A stretch of 40,904 bases of DNA, taken from assembly GCA_948470755.1 (NCBI GenBank), contig CAOKPU010000022.1, positions 1 through 40,904 of the forward strand, in the 5' to 3' direction. Under the pieces are notes generated by a model. It was not told where the DNA came from, searched no databases, and saw only the letters and a program-made list of their open reading frames with translations. Source of the DNA: an uncultured Lachnospiraceae bacterium. GTDB lineage: Bacteria > Bacillota > Clostridia > Lachnospirales > Lachnospiraceae. This document shows positions 9,681-16,426 of this stretch, piece after piece; position 1 is the first letter of the stretch, and each line of letters opens with the position of its first letter. Position numbers and translations under genes: made by a program.

Positions 9681-9709
9681 GAATACTTTCCCATATTGCT
9701 TCATAAGAT
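9681..9709 (+). promoter_or_regulatory. Sigma-E-like promoter of the cotS-like gene
   Basis: GAATACT (9681-9687) and CATAAGAT (9702-9709) are separated by 14 bases. The mother-cell sigma-E consensus as I recall it is KMATATT, 13-14 bases, then CATACAAT. The matches are 6 of 7 and 6 of 8. It lies 43 bases before the GTG start of a spore-coat-type gene, which fits its expected timing. Confidence 0.45.
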
Positions 9710-9752
9710 AGGATAGATTAAAATTATGAACTTTAAAATGGGAGGAATTTAT

Positions 9753-10796
9753 GTGAATGACAGGGCAGTCAGCGTGCTTGAAAATTATGAAATAGAAGTG
9801 CTTCGTACCTGGAAAGGACGGGGCGCAATGCTGTGTGAGTCCGATAAAGGTCTATTGATTTTGAAGGAATATACGGGGCCGAAAGATAAGATTATTTTTC
9901 AGGACGCACTGCTTAAATCAATAATGGAGCAGGGATTTCCTTCGGTAGAAAATATTTTGAAGACTAAGGAAGGGGAGCTGATCGTATACGATCAGGATAG
10001 GGTACCTTACATATTAAAGACTTATTTTGAGGGCAGGGAATGTAATGTCCGCGATACAAAAGAGTGTATCCAGGCAGTAAAAACATTGGCACAGCTTCAT
10101 AAAGCATCTTATATGGATATGAGGGGTTTTCCCGAAATGGAGAAGAAGGCCGGATATAAGATTGAGAAAGAATATGAAAAACATAACAGGGAATTAAAAA
10201 AGGTAAGAAAGTTCCTTAAGGATAAAAGCCAGAAAACTAATTTTGAAATCTTTCTTTTAAAACATTACGACTATTTCCTGGATCTGGCTTTGGAAGTTGC
10301 GGAAGAAGCCTGCCTGCAGCTAAAGGGGGAAACAGGGAATGCACCGGGAAGCGCATGTATCATCTGTCATGGAGATTATCAGTATCATAATATATTAATG
10401 GCAAAAGGGGTTGTGGAGGAAAAAGACAGCCTGGGGATGGCGGTTATCAATTTTGAGAAATGTGTTAAAGATAATCCGGTCAGGGATCTTTATCTATTTA
10501 TGAGAAAACTGTTGGAAAAAGGGAACTGGCCGATAGAACTGGGAAATCTTTTGCTGGAAACTTACCGCAGGGAAAGGGAAATGTCCGATGCGGATTATGC
10601 CCAGTTATATTACAGGTTTTCTTATCCGGAAAAATTCTGGAAAATTGTAAATTTTTATTATAATTCGGGAAAGGCCTGGATCCCGGGGAGGAATCTGGAA
10701 AAGCTGGAAAAACTTTTAGCACAGGAAAAAGAAAAAAAAGGATTTTTGGAAAATTATAAAAGTACTTATGGGTGGTTTTCTTTTTCTGCTTATTAG
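9753..10796 (+). CDS. CotS-family spore coat kinase-like protein
   Basis: This is a protein-kinase-like (APH/CotS superfamily) protein of 347 residues, probably associated with the spore coat. It has an N-lobe with LLILKEYTG (likely ATP-binding Lys), a catalytic loop HGDYQYHN (residues 206-213) and a metal-loop region INFEKCVKDNPVRDLY near 232-247. At that metal loop the usual Asp is Asn (N233), so activity may be altered or lost. The start chosen is GTG 9753, which has GGAGGA six bases upstream; the ATG at 9726 has no good ribosome site. A sigma-E-like promoter precedes it. The substrate is unknown. Confidence 0.8.
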   Translation: MNDRAVSVLENYEIEVLRTWKGRGAMLCESDKGLLILKEYTGPKDKIIFQDALLKSIMEQGFPSVENILKTKEGELIVYDQDRVPYILKTYFEGRECNVRDTKECIQAVKTLAQLHKASYMDMRGFPEMEKKAGYKIEKEYEKHNRELKKVRKFLKDKSQKTNFEIFLLKHYDYFLDLALEVAEEACLQLKGETGNAPGSACIICHGDYQYHNILMAKGVVEEKDSLGMAVINFEKCVKDNPVRDLYLFMRKLLEKGNWPIELGNLLLETYRREREMSDADYAQLYYRFSYPEKFWKIVNFYYNSGKAWIPGRNLEKLEKLLAQEKEKKGFLENYKSTYGWFSFSAY

Positions 10797-10841
10797 TATA
10801 TAATAACAAAAGTAAAACCGTTCTAAAGAGGAGGAATATTC

Positions 10842-12338
10842 ATGCGTAAAGGTTTTTTCAATGGAGTGTGGAGGAGCAAGCCGGTAATTTTTGTTGTGGC
10901 AGTGTTGTCTATATTGACGGCAGGGCTTGCCGTAGCCGGTTTGCTGTCTGGCAGTGATAGCAAAGGTCTTGCGCATGAATCCACATATGAAAGATATGAT
11001 TCGGGATTTGTGATCGCGCAGCCTGGTAGTTATGATTCCGTGGATACGGCGGTAGTAAAAGAAATTGATGCAGATAAAAGCAGGATTACTTTTATGAACA
11101 TAGAAACAGGCAGATATTATACCCTGGACTATGACGGGACTACCGTGATACAGGATAAACATAACGGTGGGATGTCTATGGCGCAGATCCAAAACGGCGA
11201 TATCGTTGATGTTACTTTTTTAAGGGGCAAGAAAAAGCTGGCAGGGATGAAGCTTTCGGAAAGCGCATGGGTATTGGAAGAGGTGGAGAAATATAGCTTT
11301 GATCTTCTAAGCAAAAATGCGGAAATAGGAGGAGGCACATACAGCCTTAGGAACAATCTGGTAATTTCTTCGGAAGGGCGGGATGCCCAATTGGAGGATA
11401 TTATCAGGGGGGATGTGGTTTCTATCAGCGGGATAGGGAACAGCGTATACAGCGTGGTAGTGGAAGAAGGCCATGGTTATTTGCGCCTTAGCAATGACGA
11501 ATATCTCAAAGGCGGCTGGATAGAAGTGGGACAGTCGGTAATCCAGCAGATTACGGAAGATATGCTTCTTGTAGTCCCGGAAGGGACTTATAATGTACAT
11601 CTGACTGCAGGGGGTATTGATGAGACGAGGCAGATTACGGTTTATCGAAATCAGGAATCCGTATTGGATGTAAGCGATGTGAAGGCGGAGGAGCCTAAGA
11701 CGGGCAAGATCCTGTTTGCAGTAACCCCCAGCGATACGGTGATCAGCATTGATGGGAAAGAAGTGGATATCAGTTCGCCGGTAGAAATAGAATATGGCAT
11801 CCATCAGATGGTCGCCAAAGCAGAAGGGTATGAGACGATTACCCAATACATTAAAGTAAGCCAGGAACTGGCCAGCATCAGCATTTCCCTGGAGGAAGCC
11901 CTGGATGGGGAGGATGGCAGTCAGACGGATTATGGAAGCAGCGTATCGTCGAATGAATTAAACAGCGCTGCCAGCGCATATAAAGTATATATTGATTCTC
12001 CCTCCGATGTGGAAGTATATGTGGACGGCATCTATATAGGAATGTCCCCGGTAAGTTTTAAGAAGGATCCGGGAACCCATACGATAACGCTGAGAAAGCC
12101 GGGATACGTAACGAAGAGCTATACAGTCCAGATTGATGATGAGGAGAAGGATGTTACTTATTCCTTTACGGATCTGGTAAAGGAAAGCATTAATACGATC
12201 AGCGGCAATACCGTCAGCAGCAATAATACGGCTCAGAGCAATAATGCAAAGAAGAAAGATAAGAATGACAAAACGGCAAACAGCAGTACGTCAACAACGA
12301 AAGAAATGAGCAGCAGCACGACGGTAAGCGGCAATTAA
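10842..12338 (+). CDS. Membrane-anchored PEGA-domain protein
   Basis: This 498-residue protein has one N-terminal membrane segment (about residues 14-36) and a long outer part. Two clear PEGA repeats lie near residues 288-350 (ITPSD-like start, IDGKEVDISSP, GIHQMVAKAEGY) and 384-440 (IDSPSDVEVYVDGIYIGMSPV, GTHTITLRKPGY). A weaker third copy (VPEGTYNVHLTAGG) is near 245. The last 60 residues are Ser/Thr/Asn/Lys rich and low in complexity. PEGA domains are usually surface or wall modules, but no enzyme domain is seen and the function is unknown. The start follows AGAGGAGG. A TATAAT at 10799-10804 may be its -10, although the -35 is poor. Confidence 0.82.
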   Translation: MRKGFFNGVWRSKPVIFVVAVLSILTAGLAVAGLLSGSDSKGLAHESTYERYDSGFVIAQPGSYDSVDTAVVKEIDADKSRITFMNIETGRYYTLDYDGTTVIQDKHNGGMSMAQIQNGDIVDVTFLRGKKKLAGMKLSESAWVLEEVEKYSFDLLSKNAEIGGGTYSLRNNLVISSEGRDAQLEDIIRGDVVSISGIGNSVYSVVVEEGHGYLRLSNDEYLKGGWIEVGQSVIQQITEDMLLVVPEGTYNVHLTAGGIDETRQITVYRNQESVLDVSDVKAEEPKTGKILFAVTPSDTVISIDGKEVDISSPVEIEYGIHQMVAKAEGYETITQYIKVSQELASISISLEEALDGEDGSQTDYGSSVSSNELNSAASAYKVYIDSPSDVEVYVDGIYIGMSPVSFKKDPGTHTITLRKPGYVTKSYTVQIDDEEKDVTYSFTDLVKESINTISGNTVSSNNTAQSNNAKKKDKNDKTANSSTSTTKEMSSSTTVSGN

Positions 12339-12369
12339 GAGGAAGGCCAAAGATGTAGCGGAGGAAACC

Positions 12370-13089
12370 ATGGACGGACGGTATTCGTTTGAAGATTTTA
12401 TACATATTGTGGAGAGGCTGCGGGGGGAAGACGGATGCCCTTGGGACAAAAAGCAGACGCATGAAAGCTTAAAGCCATGTATGATGGAGGAGGCAGCAGA
12501 GCTGCTTTCCTCCATCCGTATTTATGAGAAAACGGGCAATGCGGAAAACATGCGGGAAGAATTAGGGGATATCCTTCTTCAGGTCATGCTGCATTCTCAA
12601 ATTGCAAAGGAAGAACATCTTTTTACATTAGAAGATGTGATACATGAAATCAGTGCAAAGATGATACGGCGGCATCCCCATGTTTTTGGAGACGGAAGCA
12701 AGGGGAAGCAGGAGGAGGCCATACGGGCGGATTGGGAAGAAATAAAACGTAAGGAAAAAGAAGGGAAGGCATGGATAGAATCCCCTTTGAGGGAAGTGCC
12801 GAAGGAACTGCCGGCCTTGGCCCGTGCCTCAAAGGTACTCAAAAAAGCGGACAAGCTTTACGGTAAGGGAAATAGCTTTGAAGAAAATGCCGGATGTATG
12901 GAAAAGAGCATTAAAAAACTGGCAGCGCTGCAGCCCGATGTGGATCGGATAAAACTGCAGGAGCTGATGGGAGATATATTGGTTAATTTGTCGGATATTG
13001 CAAGGTTGAGTAAAATCCCTCTGGAACAAATCCTTACGGATAGGATTGAGGACATCATAGATCAATGTGAACCGGCGGAAAAACCTTGA
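12370..13089 (+). CDS. mazG: Nucleoside triphosphate pyrophosphohydrolase MazG
   Basis: This all-alpha NTP pyrophosphatase hydrolyses (d)NTPs to monophosphates and pyrophosphate, and is thought to clear aberrant nucleotides. The sequence has the family opening GCPWDKKQTH, the metal-binding EEAAEL motif and the EELGDILLQ helix, then a second MazG-like repeat (LMGDILVNLSDIA). The length of 239 residues is slightly short of the 260-residue classical form. In Bacillus subtilis its homologue lies just upstream of yabO-yabP-yabQ-divIC, and the same order holds here with hup inserted. Confidence 0.93.
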   Translation: MDGRYSFEDFIHIVERLRGEDGCPWDKKQTHESLKPCMMEEAAELLSSIRIYEKTGNAENMREELGDILLQVMLHSQIAKEEHLFTLEDVIHEISAKMIRRHPHVFGDGSKGKQEEAIRADWEEIKRKEKEGKAWIESPLREVPKELPALARASKVLKKADKLYGKGNSFEENAGCMEKSIKKLAALQPDVDRIKLQELMGDILVNLSDIARLSKIPLEQILTDRIEDIIDQCEPAEKP

Positions 13090-13116
13090 TAAATAAAGGG
13101 ATAGGGCAGATTTTCC

Positions 13117-13157
13117 TTGACAAATGTATAGAAAGCGTCTATAAATATGTATAGACG
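13117..13157 (+). promoter_or_regulatory. hup promoter with overlapping 8-bp dyad
   Basis: TTGACA (13117-13122), 17 bases, then TATAAA (13140-13145) is a near-consensus sigma-A promoter. A perfect inverted repeat, CGTCTATA (13136-13143) and TATAGACG (13150-13157) with a 6-base spacer, covers the -10 and start point. It could be an operator or a 5'-end RNA hairpin. Confidence 0.75.
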
Positions 13158-13216
13158 TTTCAAAAGGAGACTTCTGGATAATAGTAGAAAATGTAATATA
13201 GTAGGAGGAGTTCGAC

Positions 13217-13492
13217 ATGAACAAAACAGAATTAGTTGCAGCTATGGCAGAGCAGGCTGGTTTATCAAAAAAAGATGCTGAAAAAGCTTTAAAGGCTTTC
13301 ACTGATGTCGTTGCAGAAGAATTAAAGAAAGATGGGAAAGTACAGTTAGTTGGTTTCGGCACATTTGAAGTTTCCAAAAGAGCGGCCAGAGACGGAAGGA
13401 ATCCTCAGAATGGCAGCGTAATGAAAATTGCAGCTTCCAAGGCTCCTAAGTTTAAAGCAGGCAAGGCTTTGAAAGATATTGTGAATGTATAA
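13217..13492 (+). CDS. hup: HU-family nucleoid DNA-binding protein
   Basis: This 91-residue HU protein bends and compacts DNA as a dimer. It has the standard helical dimer part (MNKTELVAAMAEQAGLS), the GFGTFEVSKRAAR turn and the DNA-arm segment GRNPQNG, ending KAGKALKDIV. The start has a strong AGGAGGAG site. It has its own strong promoter and an intrinsic terminator 17 bases behind the stop, so it is a monocistronic, highly expressed gene sitting inside the mazG-rqcP series. Confidence 0.97.
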   Translation: MNKTELVAAMAEQAGLSKKDAEKALKAFTDVVAEELKKDGKVQLVGFGTFEVSKRAARDGRNPQNGSVMKIAASKAPKFKAGKALKDIVNV

Positions 13493-13506
13493 TAGAATGT
13501 GAAGCC

Positions 13507-13534
13507 AAAGAGAACCGGAATGGTTCTCTTTTTT
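13507..13534 (+). terminator. Intrinsic terminator of hup
   Basis: AGAGAACC (13509-13516) pairs with GGTTCTCT (13522-13529) around GGAAT and is followed by a T run. Confidence 0.9.
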
Positions 13535-13568
13535 ACCTTATAATAGAAAAATAAAGAGGGTGAATGAG

Positions 13569-13808
13569 ATGAGGTTGGATAAGTATTTAAAAGTATCGCG
13601 TCTTATTAAAAGGCGTACGGTTGCAAATGAGGCATGCGATGCGGGCCGGGTGATGATTAACGATAAACCGGCGAAGGCATCGGCAAATGTAAAACAGGGG
13701 GATGTGATTTCCATTCAGTTTGGGAATAAGGAAGTGAAAGTGGAAGTGCTGGATGTGCAGGAGACAGTAAAAAAGGAAGAGGCGAAGGAACTTTTCCGGT
13801 ATATTTAA
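13569..13808 (+). CDS. rqcP: S4-domain RNA-binding protein (RqcP/YabO/HslR family)
   Basis: This 79-residue protein is almost only an S4 RNA-binding fold: MRLDKYLKVSRLIKRRTVA, then AGRVMINDKPAKAS and GDVISI. RqcP works with RqcH in ribosome-associated quality control, stabilising the P-site tRNA on stalled 50S subunits during poly-alanine tailing. The start is ATG 13569, 8 bases behind AGAGGG; a GTG at 13560 is too close to the ribosome site. It sits between hup and yabP, as yabO does in Bacillus. The yabP promoter lies within its last codons. Confidence 0.9.
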   Translation: MRLDKYLKVSRLIKRRTVANEACDAGRVMINDKPAKASANVKQGDVISIQFGNKEVKVEVLDVQETVKKEEAKELFRYI

Positions 13809-13827
13809 AATACGGGAATCATATAAT
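13799..13827 (+). promoter_or_regulatory. Sigma-E-like promoter of yabP-yabQ
   Basis: GTATATT (13799-13805), 14 bases, then CATATAAT (13820-13827) matches the sigma-E consensus KMATATT/CATACAAT at 6 of 7 and 7 of 8. It overlaps the 3' end of rqcP, with 60 bases to the yabP start. The yabP-yabQ genes of Bacillus are known to be sigma-E dependent. Confidence 0.65.
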
Positions 13828-13887
13828 CTCTTAAAGATTTAATCTTGGGAAAGATGGATTCTCCCATGGATTGTATGGAGGGGTTAT

Positions 13888-14178
13888 ATGGAAGATTTGA
13901 ATGCTGCAAAGCAGCGCACGCATAAATTGATGCTTACCAACAGGAGGACATGTACTATCAGCGGCGTATGCGATGTGCTTTCTTTTGATGTAAAAGAAAT
14001 CCTTTTGGAAACGGATCAGGGAATGTTGATGATAAAAGGCGAGGATCTCCATGTAAGCCGCCTGACTTTGGATAAAGGGGAAGTGGACGTGGACGGGAAG
14101 ATCGACAGCCTTACTTACTCTGAAGTGACCGGATATGGAAACAAAGGGGAATCCCTGCTTTCCAGGCTGTTTAAGTAG
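13888..14178 (+). CDS. yabP: Sporulation protein YabP
   Basis: This 96-residue protein of the YabP/YqfC family is made in the mother cell during sporulation. The family pattern is visible: HKLMLTNRRTCTISGVCDVLSFD, ILLETDQGMLMIKGEDLHV and LTLDKGEVDVDGKI. It is predicted to be a beta-rich, soluble protein, and its molecular role is unknown. It has a GGAGGGG ribosome site and a sigma-E-like promoter upstream. yabQ follows 7 bases downstream and the two are surely co-transcribed. Confidence 0.93.
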   Translation: MEDLNAAKQRTHKLMLTNRRTCTISGVCDVLSFDVKEILLETDQGMLMIKGEDLHVSRLTLDKGEVDVDGKIDSLTYSEVTGYGNKGESLLSRLFK

Positions 14179-14185
14179 GTGGGCC

Positions 14186-14674
14186 ATGAGTCAGGACATT
14201 GTAAATGAAGTATACTTTCTGATTTATTCGGCGGTAATGGGAATTATCATTACATTTGTATATGATTTTATACTGATAGGCAGACGGTTGATAAAGCATA
14301 ATATTTTTTTTGTTTCCCTGGAAGATTTATTCTTCTGGGCATCTTGCGCCATAGCGGTATTTTATATGCTGTACGAAGAAAACAATGGGATTTTAAGATG
14401 GTTTGCAGTCTTTGGTGCAGCTTTGGGAATGCTGTTGTATAAGAAAACGGTGGGTATGCATTTTGTGGGATTTATGTCGGCTTTAATAAAAAAAGAAATA
14501 CATATCATATGCAAAGTATTGGGTTTCTTATTAAAACCGTTTTTATGGATGGCAAGGAAAATAGCGTTTTTTTGCCGTTGGGCGGATAAAGGGGCAAAAA
14601 AAGTATGGAAATATCTGAAAAAAAAGTTGACTGCATTTGTGAAAATGCTTAAAATAAGTTTATGTAAACACTGA
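14186..14674 (+). CDS. yabQ: Spore cortex protein YabQ
   Basis: YabQ is a mother-cell membrane protein required for spore cortex formation in Bacillus subtilis. This 162-residue protein has about three to four hydrophobic segments near residues 10-30, 45-60 and 68-85, then a basic C-terminus (KKVWKYLKKKLTAF). The start ATG 14186 (MSQDIVNEVYF) follows AGGTGG; a longer in-frame start inside yabP is unlikely. The catalytic role, if any, is unknown. Confidence 0.88.
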   Translation: MSQDIVNEVYFLIYSAVMGIIITFVYDFILIGRRLIKHNIFFVSLEDLFFWASCAIAVFYMLYEENNGILRWFAVFGAALGMLLYKKTVGMHFVGFMSALIKKEIHIICKVLGFLLKPFLWMARKIAFFCRWADKGAKKVWKYLKKKLTAFVKMLKISLCKH

Positions 14675-14700
14675 CGGGGAAATGGCGGGAGGTGGACATT

Positions 14701-15006
14701 ATGGCAAGGCGGGCTGCTTACCGTAAAAAAAGACAAAATAAGTTTGGTATGTTTCTCGTAACTACCGTAATTGCCATGATGCTTGTTGTGGTGGCGATAA
14801 AGAGTATTGAGTTGAAACAGAAACTGGCGGCTTATCAGGCAAAAGAACAGATGCTGGCGGAGCAGATTGCGGAAGAAGAGAAGCGTTCGGAAGAAATTGA
14901 AGAATATGAGAAGTATACGCATACGAAGAAGTATATTGAAGAAGTAGCGAAGGATAAACTTGGGTTGGTACATGAAAATGAAATTATTTTCCGGGAAGAG
15001 GATTGA
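14701..15006 (+). CDS. divIC: Septum formation initiator DivIC/FtsB family
   Basis: This bitopic division protein links FtsL and DivIB/FtsQ in the divisome. It has 101 residues: a basic cytoplasmic tail, one membrane segment (about residues 16-38, GMFLVTTVIAMMLVVVAIKS), then a coiled coil rich in Glu and Lys, and a terminal KDKLGLVHENEIIF motif typical of the family. The start ATG 14701 has GGGAGGTGG upstream; GTG 14692 would begin inside that ribosome site. The yabR gene that follows divIC in Bacillus is absent here. Confidence 0.9.
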   Translation: MARRAAYRKKRQNKFGMFLVTTVIAMMLVVVAIKSIELKQKLAAYQAKEQMLAEQIAEEEKRSEEIEEYEKYTHTKKYIEEVAKDKLGLVHENEIIFREED

Positions 15007-15074
15007 ATGCAGATAGCGGGAGGGCTGGTATCTGCATTTTTTGTCGTATAAAAATCTGTTTTCATATACTGGTT

Positions 15075-15107
15075 TTGACAAATATGGCAGGGCAGGTCTT
15101 GTATAAT
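15075..15107 (+). promoter_or_regulatory. Spo0A-type promoter of the spoIIE-like gene
   Basis: A perfect TTGACA (15075-15080) and a perfect TATAAT (15102-15107) are separated by 21 bases, too far for ordinary sigma-A use. Bacillus spoIIE and spoIIG promoters have the same long spacing and need Spo0A~P. TTTGACA here matches 6 of 7 bases of the 0A box read as TTCGACA, and it overlaps the -35. Confidence 0.7.
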
Positions 15108-15155
15108 ATTCCCTTACAGGAATCCGTGCAGGTGCGGGGAATGGAGGGATGTGCG

Positions 15156-16349
15156 ATGAGAAAACAGTTGGTAAGCGGGGATGCTCCCTTTGACAGTATA
15201 TTGCCGGAATACGGGAGAAAAAAGTTATTGATGTATGCCGATTCTTTTAGGGATTTGGCAAATACATTTTCAGATATACGGAAAGAAGAGGAGATCCAGC
15301 CTGTCAGCGACAGACAGGAATATATATGGAAAAAGAGGCTGGTGGAGAATCGGGATTTGATGGCGGATCATTTGAATGAAATGGCTCAGATTATGACAAG
15401 GGTCGCGGAAGAATCTTATCAGTGTATCCATATGAGCGGGCGGAAAGTCAAACAGCTTGCCCATGCATTGAAAGAGGAAAATGTACTGCTGAAAGAAATA
15501 TACTTGTTGGAAAAAGAAAATGGACACAAGGAAATGAATCTTATTATGCGGGCGGGAAAGGGGACAAGCCCGGCAGTGGACGAGGTGGGCAATCTTCTTT
15601 CCGTGCTTCTGAATCTGCGTCTGGTCCCCCTTAAGTCGTCTTCCATATTTGTAGGAAGGGAGTGGGGCAGTTACCAGTACATAGAGGAACCCAGATTCCA
15701 CGTCCTGACAGGGGTTGCAAAGGCGGTGAAAGAAACGGAAAGTATATCCGGGGACAATTACTCTTTTTTAGAGGCAAAAGAAGGCATCCTGACGGCTGTG
15801 CTTTCCGACGGCATGGGGTCGGGAGAGAAAGCGTGTAAAGATAGTGAATTTGTGATAGATTTTATAGAAAAATTTCTGGAGGCCGGCTTCCGGAAAGAAA
15901 CGGCAGTGCAAATGATCAATGGGGCCCTTATTGCAGGAGGGGAATCCCAAAACATGTCCACTCTGGATTTGTATCAGGCGGATTTGTATACGGGAGTCTG
16001 TGAATTTATCAAGATTGGTTCGGCCCCTTCCTATATAAAAAGAGAAAATCTGGTGGAACAGATATCCGCGAGGAATCTTCCTCTGGGGGTTTTTTATGAG
16101 ATGGATATGGAAACGGTAAGGAGGAGGCTGGTAGACGGGGATTATATAATCATGTTGTCTGACGGAATACTGGATGCCTTATCACAGGGCATAGGGGAAG
16201 AAATGCTTCCTGAGATGCTTGGAAAAATAACTTTAAAAAACCCGGCAGAAATAGCCAACCATATCCTGAACTTTTGTCTTCATCAAAGCAAGGGCAGGGT
16301 AAGGGACGATATGACCGTGATGGTAATGGGAATATGGGAAAGCCTGTAA
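15156..16349 (+). CDS. spoIIE: SpoIIE-family PP2C phosphatase lacking the membrane domain
   Basis: This 397-residue Ser/Thr phosphatase is related to SpoIIE, which dephosphorylates SpoIIAA and so activates sigma-F in the forespore. The PP2C domain fills about residues 185-397: SDGMGSGE near 215, LSDGILDAL near 334 and RDDMT near 383 carry the metal-binding Asp residues. About 185 residues of regulatory-type sequence precede it. The ten-helix membrane region of the roughly 800-residue Bacillus SpoIIE is absent and there is no stop-broken remnant upstream. The start ATG 15156 follows GGAGGG. The place before tilS-hpt-ftsH and the Spo0A-type promoter support orthology, but a paralogue is possible. 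Confidence 0.82.
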   Translation: MRKQLVSGDAPFDSILPEYGRKKLLMYADSFRDLANTFSDIRKEEEIQPVSDRQEYIWKKRLVENRDLMADHLNEMAQIMTRVAEESYQCIHMSGRKVKQLAHALKEENVLLKEIYLLEKENGHKEMNLIMRAGKGTSPAVDEVGNLLSVLLNLRLVPLKSSSIFVGREWGSYQYIEEPRFHVLTGVAKAVKETESISGDNYSFLEAKEGILTAVLSDGMGSGEKACKDSEFVIDFIEKFLEAGFRKETAVQMINGALIAGGESQNMSTLDLYQADLYTGVCEFIKIGSAPSYIKRENLVEQISARNLPLGVFYEMDMETVRRRLVDGDYIIMLSDGILDALSQGIGEEMLPEMLGKITLKNPAEIANHILNFCLHQSKGRVRDDMTVMVMGIWESL

Positions 16350-16352
16350 AAT

Positions 16353-16381
16353 TTGACTTTTATTATTAAATTGTCTAATAT
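16353..16381 (+). promoter_or_regulatory. Promoter of tilS-hpt-ftsH
   Basis: TTGACT (16353-16358), 17 bases, then TAATAT (16376-16381) is a plausible sigma-A promoter in the 77-bp gap before tilS. It would let these essential genes be expressed apart from the sporulation promoter upstream. Confidence 0.5.
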
Positions 16382-16426
16382 AAAGATAGCTTTTGCGCAA
16401 AGGAAACGGGATGAGATAAGGTCAGG

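Noticed and set aside
15003-15155. Longer SpoIIE-like protein starting at 15003
   Set aside because: The extra 51 residues include the promoter region (TTGACA/TATAAT) and overlap divIC. They do not form the missing membrane domain.
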